Assembly (NCBI GenBank): GCA_963205255.1
Contig: CAUJIK010000101.1
Span: forward strand, 1-44,193
Direction of reading: 5' to 3'
Source of the DNA: Pseudomonadota bacterium
GTDB lineage: Bacteria > Pseudomonadota > Gammaproteobacteria > Steroidobacterales > Steroidobacteraceae
DNA length: 44,193 nucleotides
The notes under the pieces are model-generated. The model worked only from the letters and a program-made list of their open reading frames with translations, had not been told where the DNA came from and made no database searches. Of this stretch, positions 7,582 through 19,798 are shown piece after piece (position 1 is the stretch's first letter; each line of letters begins with the position of its first letter). A program made the translations under genes and the position numbers.

Positions 7582-10404
7582 TCAGTGCCGCAGCAGCGGT
7601 GCCAGGAAGCGCCCGGTCTCCGACTCGGGGTGCTTGGCGATCTGCTCCGGCGTGCCAGTGGCAACGATGCGGCCGCCATGCGCGCCGCCTCCGGGCCCCA
7701 GGTCGATGATCCAGTCGGCCGTCTTCACCACATCCAGGTTGTGTTCGATCACGACGATGGTATTGCCCTCGTCGCGCAGGCGGTGCAGTACGGTGAGCAA
7801 TTGCGCCACATCATGGAAGTGCAGGCCGGTGGTGGGTTCGTCGAGGATGTACAGCGTGCGGCCGGTGGCTCGCTTCGCGAGCTCGCGTGCCAGCTTCACG
7901 CGCTGCGCCTCGCCGCCGGACAGCGTGGTGGCGTTCTGCCCCAGGCGTACGTAGGAGAGGCCCACGTCCACCAGCGTCTGCAGCTTGGTGGCGATGGTGG
8001 GTACGGGCTGGAAGAACGCGAGCGCATCCTCGATGGTCATTTCCAGCACGTCATGAATGGTCTTGCCGCGATAGCGGATCTCCAGCGTCTCGCGGTTGTA
8101 GCGCTGGCCGCGGCACTCGTCGCAGGGCACGTACACATCCGGCAGGAAGTGCATTTCCACGCGGATCACGCCGTCGCCCTGGCAGGCTTCGCAGCGTCCG
8201 CCCTTCACGTTGAAGCTGAAACGTCCCGGGTCGTAGCCGCGCGCGCGCGCCTCGGGCACCTGCGCGAACAGCTCACGCAGCGGTGTGAACAGACCCGTGT
8301 AGGTGGCGGGGTTCGAACGCGGCGTGCGGCCGATGGGACTCTGGTCGATGTCGATCACGCGATCGACAAGTTCCAGTCCTTCCACCTTTTCCACCGCTGG
8401 TGGTTCGTGGCCGGTCAGCCCCAGGTGCAGCGAGACAGCGGCGAACAATGTGTCGTTGACCAGCGTGGATTTGCCGGAGCCTGAAACCCCGGTGACGCAG
8501 GTGAGCAATCCCACCGGGAACGCGGCGGATGCGCCTTTGAGGTTGTTGGCCGTCGCACCATGGATGCGGATCTCGCGCTCCGGATCGCGGCCGCGGCGCT
8601 GCGCCGGCACGGCGATGGCTTCCTTGCCGGAAAGATAGCGGCCGGTGAGCGAATCCGGATTGGCGCAGATCTGCTGCGGTGTGCCTTGCGCCACCACGCG
8701 GCCGCCATGCACGCCGGCTCCCGGTCCCAGGTCCAGCACGTGGTCGGCGGTGAGAATGGCTTCCTCGTCATGCTCCACCACCAACACCGTGTTGCCCAGG
8801 TCGCGCAGGCGCTTGAGCGTGGTTAGCAGGCGCTGGTTGTCGCGCTGGTGCAGGCCGATGGAGGGCTCGTCGAGGATGTAGAGCACGCCGGTGAGGCCGG
8901 AGCCCACCTGGCTCGCCAGGCGGATACGCTGCGCCTCGCCGCCGGAAAGCGTCTCGGCGCTGCGATCCAGCGTGAGGTAGTCCAGCCCCACATCCACCAG
9001 AAAGCGCAATCGGTCGGCCACTTCCTTGACGATGCGTGCGGCGATCTCGCCGCGCCAGCCCTCGACGGTGAGATCGGCATAGAAGGCCATGGCGTCAGCC
9101 ACCGACAGTGCGGCAATGGTGGGCAGCGAGCGATCCGCGACGAACACGTTGCGCGCGTCGGCATTGAGCCGCGCGCCATTGCACTCGGCGCAGCGGCGCG
9201 TGCCGCGGTACTTGCCCAGCTCCTCGCGCACCATCGCCGATTCGGTTTCGCGGTAACGGCGTTCGAGGTTGGGAATGATGCCTTCGAAGGGATGCGCGCG
9301 GCGCACGGTGCGGCCGCGCGAGTCGGTGTAGCGGAACTCCACTTCGGTGTCGCCGCTGCCGTGCAGCACCACCTGCTGCACCTTCGCCGGCAGCTTGACC
9401 CAGGGCGCCTCGATGTCGAAGCCGTAGTGAGAGGCCAGCGCGCGGATCATCTGGAAGTAGTACGCGTTGCGCCGGTCCCAGCCGCGGATGGCGCCGCCGG
9501 CCAGCGACAGCTGCGGATGCATGACCACGCGCGCCGCATCGAAGAACTCCTGATAGCCGAGGCCATCACAACCCGAACAGGCGCCCGCCGGGTTGTTGAA
9601 CGAGAACAGTTTGGGTTCCAGCGGCGGCGCGCTGTGGCCGCATTCGGGGCAGGCGTGGCGGCTGGAGAAAGTGAGCTCATCGCGTTTGCCGGAAGCAAAG
9701 GCCAGGCGCGCCACGCCTTCGCCCAGCCGCAGCGCGGTTTCGAACGATTCGGCCAGCCGCTGCGCGATGTCGGGCCGCACCTTGAAGCGGTCGACCACTG
9801 CTTCGATGTCGTGCTTGCGCTTCGGATCGAGCTTCGGCACCGAGTCGATCTCGCTGACATTGCCGTCTACGCGCACGCGCACGAAGCCCTGCGCGGCAAG
9901 ATCCGCGAACACTTCCTGGTGCTCGCCCTTGCGTGCCGCGACCAGCGGCGCCAGCAGCAGCGCGCTCTCGCCCTCGGGCAGCCTCAGCACTTGGTCGACC
10001 ATCTGGCTAACCGTCTGCGCGGTGAGATCGTGCCCGTGGTGCGGACAGCGCGGGATGCCGGCGCGCGCATAGAGCAGGCGCAGATAGTCGTAGATCTCGG
10101 TGACCGTGCCCACGGTGGAGCGCGGGTTGTGGCTGGTGGCCTTCTGCTCGATGGCAATGGCCGGCGACAGGCCCTCGATGCTGTCCACATCGGGCTTGTC
10201 CATCATCGACAGGAATTGCCGCGCGTAGGCGGAAAGGGATTCCACGTAGCGGCGCTGGCCCTCGGCATAGAGGGTGTCGAAGGCCAGTGAGGACTTGCCC
10301 GAGCCCGAAAGCCCGGTGATCACCACCAGCCTGTTGCGGGGCAGATCGACGTCGATATTGGCCAGATTGTGGGTGCGGGCACCGCGGACGCGGATCAGGT
10401 CCAT
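7582..10404 (-). CDS. uvrA: Excinuclease ABC subunit A
   Basis: A 940-residue protein, the normal UvrA length, starting [14 protein letters not shown]. It has two ABC ATPase modules: Walker [10 protein letters not shown] near the N-terminus and GVSGSGKST in the second half, signatures [12 protein letters not shown] and [12 protein letters not shown], and Walker B ILDEPS and ILDEPT. Two CxxC pairs form the zinc modules, CPECG...CSGC in the first half and CEACQ...CDEC in the second. UvrA dimers find helix-distorting lesions and load UvrB in nucleotide excision repair. The frame stays open upstream to 11076, but that part overlaps ssb and has no UvrA character. It is divergent from ssb, the arrangement found in many proteobacteria. 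I saw no E. coli-type LexA box (CTGT-N8-ACAG) in the 171-bp gap. Confidence 0.98.
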   Translation of the reverse strand: MDLIRVRGARTHNLANIDVDLPRNRLVVITGLSGSGKSSLAFDTLYAEGQRRYVESLSAYARQFLSMMDKPDVDSIEGLSPAIAIEQKATSHNPRSTVGTVTEIYDYLRLLYARAGIPRCPHHGHDLTAQTVSQMVDQVLRLPEGESALLLAPLVAARKGEHQEVFADLAAQGFVRVRVDGNVSEIDSVPKLDPKRKHDIEAVVDRFKVRPDIAQRLAESFETALRLGEGVARLAFASGKRDELTFSSRHACPECGHSAPPLEPKLFSFNNPAGACSGCDGLGYQEFFDAARVVMHPQLSLAGGAIRGWDRRNAYYFQMIRALASHYGFDIEAPWVKLPAKVQQVVLHGSGDTEVEFRYTDSRGRTVRRAHPFEGIIPNLERRYRETESAMVREELGKYRGTRRCAECNGARLNADARNVFVADRSLPTIAALSVADAMAFYADLTVEGWRGEIAARIVKEVADRLRFLVDVGLDYLTLDRSAETLSGGEAQRIRLASQVGSGLTGVLYILDEPSIGLHQRDNQRLLTTLKRLRDLGNTVLVVEHDEEAILTADHVLDLGPGAGVHGGRVVAQGTPQQICANPDSLTGRYLSGKEAIAVPAQRRGRDPEREIRIHGATANNLKGASAAFPVGLLTCVTGVSGSGKSTLVNDTLFAAVSLHLGLTGHEPPAVEKVEGLELVDRVIDIDQSPIGRTPRSNPATYTGLFTPLRELFAQVPEARARGYDPGRFSFNVKGGRCEACQGDGVIRVEMHFLPDVYVPCDECRGQRYNRETLEIRYRGKTIHDVLEMTIEDALAFFQPVPTIATKLQTLVDVGLSYVRLGQNATTLSGGEAQRVKLARELAKRATGRTLYILDEPTTGLHFHDVAQLLTVLHRLRDEGNTIVVIEHNLDVVKTADWIIDLGPGGGAHGGRIVATGTPEQIAKHPESETGRFLAPLLRH

Positions 10405-10575
10405 ATTCTTGGAGTAACCCCCGGCGAGGGGGCAGGCAGCTGGGCAAACGATTACTATAGCCCCCGGAAGCACCCCGGCAGCGCCTTTCTCCCCTTTCCC
10501 GCAAGGTTCGGGACGGGCAGGGCGTCGGCGGCGGCCCCACAATTCCCGGCACACAGTCTTTTCCAGGGGTTTCAC

Positions 10576-11064
10576 ATGGCGCGCGGCATCAACAAGGTCA
10601 TTCTCATCGGCAACCTCGGCCAGGATCCGGAGACCCGCTCCACACCGGGCGGCGCCACGGTGACCAACATCCGCATCGCCACCAGCGAGAGCTGGCGCGA
10701 CAAGCAGTCGGGCGAGATGAAGGAACAGACCGAGTGGCACACCGTGGTGCTGTGGAACAAGCTCGGCGAGATCGCCGGCGAATACCTCAAGAAGGGCTCG
10801 CAGGTGTACATCGAAGGCCGGCTGCGCACCCGCAAGTGGCAGGACAAGCAGGGCCAGGACCGCTACACCACCGAGATCGTCGCCAGCGAGATGCAGATGC
10901 TGGGTGGCCGGGGCGGTGGTGGCGGCGCACCGATGGAGTCCCGCGACAACCGTGATCCGGGCGCGGAAAGCTATGGGGCTGCCTCGGGCGGTCGCAGCGA
11001 GAGTGGTTCGCGCGGCGGCAGCATGGGTACTGCCAGCGACTTCGACGACGACATTCCGTTCTAG
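10576..11064 (+). CDS. ssb: Single-stranded DNA-binding protein
   Basis: A 162-residue protein beginning [19 protein letters not shown], the canonical SSB OB-fold opening. The OB domain covers about residues 1-110 ([36 protein letters not shown]). A Gly/Ser/Arg-rich flexible linker follows, ending in DFDDDIPF, the acidic tip that recruits partner proteins. SSB coats single-stranded DNA in replication, recombination and repair. The ATG at 10576 has AGGGGT a short distance upstream. It is divergent from uvrA and ends 37 bases before a perfect hairpin at 11102-11126 that probably terminates it. Confidence 0.98.
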   Translation: MARGINKVILIGNLGQDPETRSTPGGATVTNIRIATSESWRDKQSGEMKEQTEWHTVVLWNKLGEIAGEYLKKGSQVYIEGRLRTRKWQDKQGQDRYTTEIVASEMQMLGGRGGGGGAPMESRDNRDPGAESYGAASGGRSESGSRGGSMGTASDFDDDIPF

Positions 11065-11101
11065 TCGTCTGCTCAAGGCGCGTTTCCGGCAGGCGAACCC
11101 G

Positions 11102-11126
11102 ATTGGGCAACAACCTGTTGCCCAAT
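11102..11126 (+). terminator. Perfect 11-bp hairpin downstream of ssb
   Basis: ATTGGGCAACA and TGTTGCCCAAT form a perfect 11-bp stem around the loop ACC. Only AATTGAC follows, so there is no T run. The position, 37 bases after the ssb stop, suggests an ssb terminator. The perfect symmetry and the degraded antitoxin gene starting 5 bases later leave open an operator or recombination-site role. Confidence 0.55.
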
Positions 11127-11130
11127 TGAC

Positions 11131-11351
11131 ATGAAGCGCGCTACTACATTGCAGAAGCCAAGAGGTTTCAGGGCCAGAGCCAGGGATGCGGATAATCCGC
11201 CTTGGTTAAAGGCCGCGGACCTCAGCGTGAGCCGACCAAGGTGCAGACGACCATCCGACTGGACGCCGACATTCTTGCCTACTTCCGTGTGACGGGTCCC
11301 GGCTACCAGATCCGGATCAATGAAGCGCTGCGAAAAGTGGTCCAGTGTTGA
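11131..11351 (+). pseudogene. Remnant of a BrnA/DUF4415-type antitoxin gene
   Basis: Two pieces of an antitoxin-like sequence lie in different frames. Frame 1 from ATG 11131 includes [10 protein letters not shown], like the linker region of BrnA-type antitoxins, but stops soon after. The adjacent frame reads KGRGPQREPTK (from 11208), then VQTTIRLDADILAYF and GPGYQIRINEALRKVV, up to TGA 11349-11351; this is the ribbon-helix-helix end typical of DUF4415/BrnA. A frameshift or internal deletion around 11200-11210 separates them. A TTG at 11202 could still give a 49-residue RHH peptide. In the second frame, bases 11130-11195 read [13 protein letters not shown], faintly like a BrnT toxin C-terminus; no intact toxin gene is present. 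This looks like a decayed toxin-antitoxin locus. Confidence 0.6.
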
Positions 11352-11403
11352 GAATCGTTACCAACTGGGGCATTCTCCGGCTGTGGATCTGAATCTTCTC
11401 CGC

Positions 11404-11781
11404 ATGCGGCTGCACCGCTGGCGTCGCCAGCCGGTCGGCTTTCTTGCGGTGATGATGCTGGCGCTGGGCGTCGCTCTGGCCAATATCCCGAGGATCGAGG
11501 TCCACTCCCATGCGCATGGTGATGCGCCTCATGTCACGCATGAGCATCATCACGATGGGGATGCCGCACCGGGCCACCACGATGACCAGCACAATGACCA
11601 GCACGACGACGGAAACGCCGTGCTGCATGTGCATAGCACGGCCGTTGCGGCCACCGTGATTCCCTCGGTGACCCACATCGTGCCGGTGACCCTGGTGCCT
11701 GCCGCTGCGCCTCCCGCACGGCTCGTATCCGCCGTCCGTCCGAGCCGACCTGCCGAGCATTTCCGACCTCCGATCGCCTGA
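11404..11781 (+). CDS. His-rich membrane-anchored protein at the head of the metal-efflux operon (CzcI-like position)
   Basis: A 125-residue protein from ATG 11404. In-frame starts at 11383 (GTG) and 11320 exist and none has a strong ribosome site, so the start is uncertain. A basic N-terminus and one hydrophobic segment (about residues 11-29, GFLAVMMLALGVALA) act as signal or anchor. Residues about 34-78 are dense in His and Asp (HSHAHGD, THEHHHDGD, HHDDQHNDQHDD), a likely Zn/Co/Ni/Cu-binding stretch, followed by a hydrophobic Val/Ala/Pro tail. In Cupriavidus, small His-rich periplasmic proteins such as CzcI precede czcC; this gene has that position, 60 bp before the TolC-type gene. Sequence homology to CzcI is not established. 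Probably a metal buffer or modulator. Confidence 0.65.
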   Translation: MRLHRWRRQPVGFLAVMMLALGVALANIPRIEVHSHAHGDAPHVTHEHHHDGDAAPGHHDDQHNDQHDDGNAVLHVHSTAVAATVIPSVTHIVPVTLVPAAAPPARLVSAVRPSRPAEHFRPPIA

Positions 11782-11786
11782 CACCT

Positions 11787-11805
11787 GGCTGCCCTCGGGG
11801 CAGCC
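11787..11805 (+). terminator. Hairpin between the His-rich gene and the TolC-type gene
   Basis: GGCTGCCC (11787-11794) and GGGCAGCC (11798-11805) form a perfect 8-bp stem with loop TCG, 5 bases after the stop at 11781. CGTTTGCG follows, a weak T run. It may cause partial termination and so lower czcCBA-type expression relative to the first gene, or stabilise the upstream message. Confidence 0.5.
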
Positions 11806-11841
11806 CGTTTGCGTATCAGTTCCGATTCAACGGAGGCATCC

Positions 11842-13092
11842 GTGTTGTTGCGTTATCTGTCGATCCTGGTCTGGGCCGGGGTCGGTAGCCTGGCGGCTGT
11901 CGCCCAGGCTGCTGAGCCCTTGCGCCTCGAAGAAGCCGTCGCCCGCGCCGTGGCGACCAACCCTGTGCTCGTGGCGGAAGCCGCGCAGTTGCAGGCCATC
12001 GAAGCCCGTGCGGAGCACGAGGCACTTCCCACTCCCTTCGCGCTTGGCGGCGAGCTGGAAAATGTCGCTGGCACCGGATCGCTCAGCGGTCTGGCTTCCG
12101 CCGAAGCCACCCTGCGCATCAGTCGCGTCATCGAACTGGGGGGCAAGCGTGCCGCTCGCCAGTCCCTGGGCAAGGCCGAGATCGGGCAACAGGCGAACCT
12201 TGCCGAAATAGCCCGCCTCGACCTCGTCAGTCGCACCACGACTCGCTTCATCGAGGTTGTCGCGCGGCAGCAGCGGCTGGCCTACGCACGCGAACAGGTC
12301 GAGCAGGCCGGCCAAACCCGCAAGGCAGTGGAAGCATGGGTCAATGCGGCGCGCAACCCGGAGTCCGATCTGCGTGCTGCGGAAATCGCCGTGGCGGAGG
12401 CCGAACTCGCAGAGGAGTACGCCGAACACGAGCTGGAGAGCGCCAGGGTCACCCTGGCTGCCAGCTGGGGTGCTCTGACGCCGGATTTTCAAAGCGCGGT
12501 TGGTGATCTGCAGAAGCTCCCTGCGGTCGAGTCGTTCGAGACCCTTGTCGCCAGATTGCCCATGTCTGCGCGGCAACGTGCTCTGCTGCTGGAGGCCGAG
12601 GCCATCGCCGCGCGTCGCCGCGTGGCCCGGACCGCTGCCAGGGCGGACCTCAATCTGAGCCTGGGCGTACGCCGCCTCGAGGCTTTCAACGACGAGGGCC
12701 TGGTCATGTCGCTGTCGATGCCGCTGGGCGCCCGATCCCGGGCGCGCTACGGGATTGCAGAGGCTGATGCCCAGCTTGCCGCACTGGAAGCGCGGCGCGA
12801 GGCGGATCGCTTCGAGCGCCATCAAGCCTTCTTCGCGCTTTACCAGGAGCTTCTGCAAGCCCGCAGCGAATTCGAGGCTTACCGCGATCGCATGCTTCCC
12901 AAGGCAGAAGAGGCAATGCAGTTCACGCGTCGTGGATTCGAGGCCGGGCGCTTCCCGTATGTCTCCCTGTCCCAGGCGCAGAAGACGCTCTTCGATCTGC
13001 GCGGACGTGCCCTCGTCGCTGCCACCCGCTACCACCAGGCGCTGGTCGAGGTCGAACGCCTCACCGCCGTGACCCAGGAAACCCAGCCATGA
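11842..13092 (+). CDS. TolC-family outer-membrane efflux protein (CzcC-type)
   Basis: A 416-residue protein. The GTG at 11842 is chosen because GGAGG (11832-11836) lies 5 bases upstream and the signal peptide (LLRYLSILVWAGVGSLAAVAQA, then AEP) then starts at once. The mature protein has the duplicated alpha-helical pattern of outer-membrane factors: LRLEEAVARAVATNP near the start, long Ala/Glu/Arg-rich coiled-coil helices, and RLTAVT at the end. ARISRVIELGGKR-like segments fit the CzcC branch (LRISRVIELGGKRAARQ). It forms the outer-membrane channel of a tripartite efflux pump with the next two genes. Its stop overlaps the next start by 4 bases (ATGA), indicating translational coupling. Confidence 0.9.
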   Translation: MLLRYLSILVWAGVGSLAAVAQAAEPLRLEEAVARAVATNPVLVAEAAQLQAIEARAEHEALPTPFALGGELENVAGTGSLSGLASAEATLRISRVIELGGKRAARQSLGKAEIGQQANLAEIARLDLVSRTTTRFIEVVARQQRLAYAREQVEQAGQTRKAVEAWVNAARNPESDLRAAEIAVAEAELAEEYAEHELESARVTLAASWGALTPDFQSAVGDLQKLPAVESFETLVARLPMSARQRALLLEAEAIAARRRVARTAARADLNLSLGVRRLEAFNDEGLVMSLSMPLGARSRARYGIAEADAQLAALEARREADRFERHQAFFALYQELLQARSEFEAYRDRMLPKAEEAMQFTRRGFEAGRFPYVSLSQAQKTLFDLRGRALVAATRYHQALVEVERLTAVTQETQP

Positions 13093-14321
13093 GCCGTTTC
13101 ATCACTCTGTTTCTTCTGCTTCCTTTTCTTGCGTCCTGTGGCCGCGAATCTGCGCCACTAGCTGCTGGCGAACATGGCGCTGCTCCGGCTGGCGAGTTCG
13201 AGCGTGGGCCGCATCGCGGCCGCATGCTGCGCGACGGCGACTTCGCGCTCGAAATCACCATCTTCGAAACCAATGTGCCGCCGCAGTTCCGGCTCTATGC
13301 CTATCAGGGCGGAAGGCCCGTCGATCCCCGTGAAGTCGAGCCGACCATTGAGCTGTCGCGCCTGGATGGCGAGAAGAACCGCTTCACCTTCACGGCGGAG
13401 AATGACTACCTGACCGGCAGCGATACGGTGCATGAGCCACATTCGTTCGACGTGAATGTTTCGGCCCGCTATGGCGGCAAGAGCCATTCCTGGACCTATG
13501 CCTCCTATGAGGGGCGCACGACGATCCCGGCATCCGTGGCCGAAGAAGCCGGCATCAAGGTTGAAGCAGCCGGCCCCGCGGTCATCCGCGACACGGTACG
13601 GTTGATGGGCAGGGTCGTCATCGACGCCAACCGCCATGTTGCGGTGAAGGCCCGGTTCCCGGGCATCGTCCGCGAAGTGGCCGTGCAGGAAGGCCAGCGC
13701 GTGAAGCGCGGCCAGACCCTGGTGGTCGTCGAGGGCAACGACAGTCTGCGTGCCTATCCGGTGACGGCGCCGTTCGACGGCGTGGTGCTGGCGCGCAATA
13801 CCAACGTCGGCGATGTCGCCGGTGACAACCCTCTGATCGAGCTTGCGGACCTGTCACAGGTCTGGGTGGACTTGCGCGCAATCGGCACTGACGCAGAGCG
13901 GCTTCGCTCCGGGCAGCGCGTCGATATTGCTTCTGCCACGGGTGACTCGAAGGCGGGTTCGACCATCCAGCGGCTGCTGCCGGTTGCGACTGCCGGCCAG
14001 AGCGTCATCGCCCGCGTCAGCATCCCGAATCCGGACGGAACCTGGCGTCCCGGCATGACGGTGTCGGCCGAGGTGACCATCGCTTCGCGGCAAGTGCCCC
14101 TGGCCGTGAAGGAATCCGGCCTGCAGAACTTCCGCGACTTCATCGTGGTGTTCGCCCAGGTCGGTGAAACCTATGAGGTCCGCATGCTGGAACTGGGGCA
14201 GCGCGATGGCGAGTACGCCGAGGTGCTGGGCGGCCTCAAGCCCGGACAGCTCTATGTCATCGAACAGAGCTATCTGATCCGCGCGGACATCGAGAAGTCC
14301 GGCGCCAGCCACGATCATTAA
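13089..14321 (+). CDS. RND efflux periplasmic adaptor, CzcB-type lipoprotein
   Basis: A 410-residue membrane-fusion protein. The N-terminus FLLLPFLASCGRES contains a lipobox (LASC), so it should be a lipoprotein. After a linker comes an extra N-terminal domain (GPHRGRMLRDGDFALEITIF) typical of CzcB relatives. Then follow the barrel-sandwich/lipoyl halves (VKARFPGIVREVAVQEGQRV and YPVTAPFDGVVLARNTNVGD), a beta-barrel and a membrane-proximal domain (GGLKPGQLYVIEQSYLIRADIEKSG). The short tail ends HDH. The adaptor links the inner-membrane pump encoded next to the TolC-type channel. His residues at the N-terminus and tail may help hand over metal. It starts inside the preceding gene (ATGA) and ends 9 bases before the pump gene. 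Confidence 0.92.
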   Translation: MSRFITLFLLLPFLASCGRESAPLAAGEHGAAPAGEFERGPHRGRMLRDGDFALEITIFETNVPPQFRLYAYQGGRPVDPREVEPTIELSRLDGEKNRFTFTAENDYLTGSDTVHEPHSFDVNVSARYGGKSHSWTYASYEGRTTIPASVAEEAGIKVEAAGPAVIRDTVRLMGRVVIDANRHVAVKARFPGIVREVAVQEGQRVKRGQTLVVVEGNDSLRAYPVTAPFDGVVLARNTNVGDVAGDNPLIELADLSQVWVDLRAIGTDAERLRSGQRVDIASATGDSKAGSTIQRLLPVATAGQSVIARVSIPNPDGTWRPGMTVSAEVTIASRQVPLAVKESGLQNFRDFIVVFAQVGETYEVRMLELGQRDGEYAEVLGGLKPGQLYVIEQSYLIRADIEKSGASHDH

Positions 14322-17863
<3,542 letters not shown>

Positions 17864-17914
17864 ATGTCTTGAGTCACCTGTTACGTCAAAGACAACCTGA
17901 AGAGGAATGCTTGC

Positions 17915-18037
17915 ATGACTGATCCGATTTCTCCGTTCCAGGCAGCGCCGCCGACTGCCAGGCGGCTGCACCAGAGCATCGGCGCAGCCGTGCTGGGAGC
18001 TGCTGCCCTGCTGATCCTGTTCGTTCGCTCACGCTGA
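17915..18037 (+). CDS. Possible 40-residue single-span membrane peptide
   Basis: ATG 17915 to TGA 18037 encodes 40 residues. A good ribosome site (GAAGAGGA at 17899-17906) lies 8 bases upstream. The first half is polar (MTDPISPFQAAPPTARRLHQ) and the second a single hydrophobic helix (IGAAVLGAAALLILF) ending in basic RSR, which fits N-out/C-in or tail-anchored insertion. It follows the YqaA-like gene by 51 bases on the same strand and may end the efflux operon. I recognise no family. Codon use resembles the neighbours. Confidence 0.45.
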   Translation: MTDPISPFQAAPPTARRLHQSIGAAVLGAAALLILFVRSR

Positions 18038-18284
18038 CGGTGAGCGGCTACTATCGCGACATCCCGAGCTTTGCCGCGGCGCGAGTGAAGCTGCGCTCGC
18101 GGGCGACGACCGAAAAGACCGCGAGCTGGTCATGGCTTTCTGTGGGCATTCATGCATTCCGGTTATCAACCGCTGTCGATTATGTCACCCGACAATGCTG
18201 CCGAGGTCTGCCGCTGTTCGCGGGTCCATTAGGGGTGCCCGGGAAACACAGTAAGATGGCCGGGATGAACCGGAACTCTCAGCC
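18038..18284. other. Gap before fnr with no convincing gene
   Basis: I see no protein I can support here. The open frame 18040-18288 starts GTG, has no ribosome site, no recognisable family and overlaps the fnr start. A short hairpin CGGTT-atc-AACCG (18160-18172) is present. No full TTGAT-N4-ATCAA site was found, so there is no visible FNR autoregulation. The fnr promoter must lie here but cannot be assigned. Confidence 0.4.
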
Positions 18285-19061
18285 ATGACCGATTCCCGGA
18301 GCGCACCCGACGTACCGGCGGATTTCTCGCTGCTGCGCCGCAGCTGCGAGCCGTGCACGCTGCGCGAATTCTGTGTGCAGGCCGAGTTGCGTCTCGATGA
18401 CGTGCGGCGCCGCGGCATGTTCGGCCGGCGCGAGCCGCTGGCGCGCGGCGCGCGGCTGTTCCGGCCGGGCGACGCGCTGGCCGCGGTTTATGTCGTGCGC
18501 AGCGGAGCGATCAAGACCGTGGTGAACACGGCCGACGGTGAAGATTGCGTGCTCGGCTTCCATGTTCCCGGTGAACTGGTGGGGCTCGATGCGCTGGCCT
18601 CCGGCCGGCATGAATGCGAGGCCATTGCGCTGATGGATTCCCAGGTCTGCGGCATCCCTTACTCGGGGCTTGCCGAGCTGACTACTGGAGCGCCGGGCCT
18701 GAACCGCCGTCTGCTGGGCGTGTTCGGCGGCGGCGCCCAGTGCGGGCAGTCGCATGTGCAGATGCTGGTGCGGCGTCAGGCGGACGAGCGCATCGCGATG
18801 TTCCTGCTGGATTTGCAGCAGCGCTATCAGCGCGGCGGTGAAGAGCGTGCGCAGATCGTGCTGCCCATGTCGCGCGAGGATGTGGCCCGCTATCTGGGTC
18901 TGGCTCTGGAAACGGTGAGCCGCGGCCTGTCGCGGCTGCACGACCTGCGCATCATCGCGGTGGCTGGCCGGCAGATAGAGGTGCTCGATCCTGTGCAGCT
19001 GGCGCAGCTCGCCGGCGCTCCGGACCCGGATCACGACCAGCCGCTGGACCGGCGGGCCTAG
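18285..19061 (+). CDS. fnr: FNR-type oxygen-sensing transcription regulator (Crp/Fnr family)
   Basis: A 258-residue Crp/Fnr protein. The N-terminus contains CEPCTLREFC (C21, C24, C30) and a fourth Cys lies at 122 (SQVCGIPY). These match the four ligands of the oxygen-labile [4Fe-4S] cluster of E. coli FNR, with C122 at the identical number. A cyclic-nucleotide-binding-like barrel (about 45-150) is followed by a dimer helix and a helix-turn-helix whose recognition helix is ETVSR, expected to read TTGAT half-sites. It should activate genes when oxygen is low. It converges with the cbb3 cluster, 11 bases from safE, and a near-consensus FNR box lies before ccoN. Pseudomonas orthologues are called Anr. 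Confidence 0.93.
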   Translation: MTDSRSAPDVPADFSLLRRSCEPCTLREFCVQAELRLDDVRRRGMFGRREPLARGARLFRPGDALAAVYVVRSGAIKTVVNTADGEDCVLGFHVPGELVGLDALASGRHECEAIALMDSQVCGIPYSGLAELTTGAPGLNRRLLGVFGGGAQCGQSHVQMLVRRQADERIAMFLLDLQQRYQRGGEERAQIVLPMSREDVARYLGLALETVSRGLSRLHDLRIIAVAGRQIEVLDPVQLAQLAGAPDPDHDQPLDRRA

Positions 19062-19072
19062 CAGGCCTTTTC

Positions 19073-19798
19073 TCAGCTGATCGAGGGCGCGCAGCCCAGC
19101 GCCCTGAGCACGGCGTGCAGCGCCGGCACCCTCATCAACAGTGGCGCCGCGAGTGTGATGAGGCCGGCGAGCATCACGAAACTGCCAGCCGCGAGGCGCC
19201 ACGGCGCCCGTTGCAGGACCTGGCCGAGGCGCGCGCCACTCCAGGTCAGCGGCACCATCACCGGCAATGTGCCGAGTCCGAAGGCCAGCATGGTCATCGC
19301 GCCATCCACGGCGCGGCCCTGAAGCCAGGCCGCCGTCAGCAGGGTGGTGGAGAGGCCGCAGGGCAGGAATCCCCACACCACACCGGCCGCCATGCGGCGC
19401 ATGGTGGTGTTGGCAGGAAGCAAGCGGCGCTGCAACGGCTGCAACAGGCGTTGCCACAGGCGCCCCGGCGCATTGAGCAGCGCGAATCTTCCGCGCGGCA
19501 GCAGCAGCCGCAGCGCGGCGATCACCAGCACCAGTCCCACCGCGGTGCGCAGTGTCAGCAACAGCGATGGCGAACGGGCCAGCGACACGATGCCATGGCC
19601 CAGCCCGCCGGCCACGGCGCCCGCGAGGGTGTAGGCCATGATGCGGCCGACATTGGGCTCGAGCGCATCCAGCCAGCGCGACTGGCGGCTCATGCCGGAG
19701 AAGCCGGTGGCGATGCCGCCGCACATCGCGGCGCAATGGCCGCCTCCCATGAGTCCGCTGAGGAAGGCGCTCGCGAGTACCAGCAGGCTGGCGCTCAT
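19073..19798 (-). CDS. Sulfite exporter TauE/SafE-type membrane protein of the cbb3 cluster
   Basis: A 241-residue polytopic membrane protein starting MSASLLVLASAFLSG, followed by GGGHCAAMCGG (H21, C22, M25, C26), the conserved motif of the SafE-like proteins that close cco clusters. About six hydrophobic segments follow, with a second conserved stretch GFLPCGLSTTLLTAA. The Cys/Met/His motif in the membrane suggests copper handling, and relatives are implicated in copper supply to cbb3 oxidase; the sulfite-exporter label is only a family name. The start overlaps the ccoS stop (ATGA), so the gene is coupled to the cluster. Confidence 0.88.
   Translation of the reverse strand: MSASLLVLASAFLSGLMGGGHCAAMCGGIATGFSGMSRQSRWLDALEPNVGRIMAYTLAGAVAGGLGHGIVSLARSPSLLLTLRTAVGLVLVIAALRLLLPRGRFALLNAPGRLWQRLLQPLQRRLLPANTTMRRMAAGVVWGFLPCGLSTTLLTAAWLQGRAVDGAMTMLAFGLGTLPVMVPLTWSGARLGQVLQRAPWRLAAGSFVMLAGLITLAAPLLMRVPALHAVLRALGCAPSIS

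Noticed and set aside
10405-10575. LexA box between uvrA and ssb
   Set aside because: Looked for CTGT-N8-ACAG and xanthomonad-type TTAG-TAC-TAA forms; none is present in acceptable form.
10405-11076. An N-terminal extension of UvrA
   Set aside because: The frame is open upstream of 10404 but runs through ssb antisense; UvrA homologues start at [14 protein letters not shown]-type sequence.
18132-18254. A 40-codon frame containing CRLCH
   Set aside because: A single CxxCH-like string without signal peptide, ribosome site or family resemblance; probably chance.
18040-18288. An 82-codon frame ending within fnr
   Set aside because: GTG start without ribosome site, no family, overlaps the supported fnr start.
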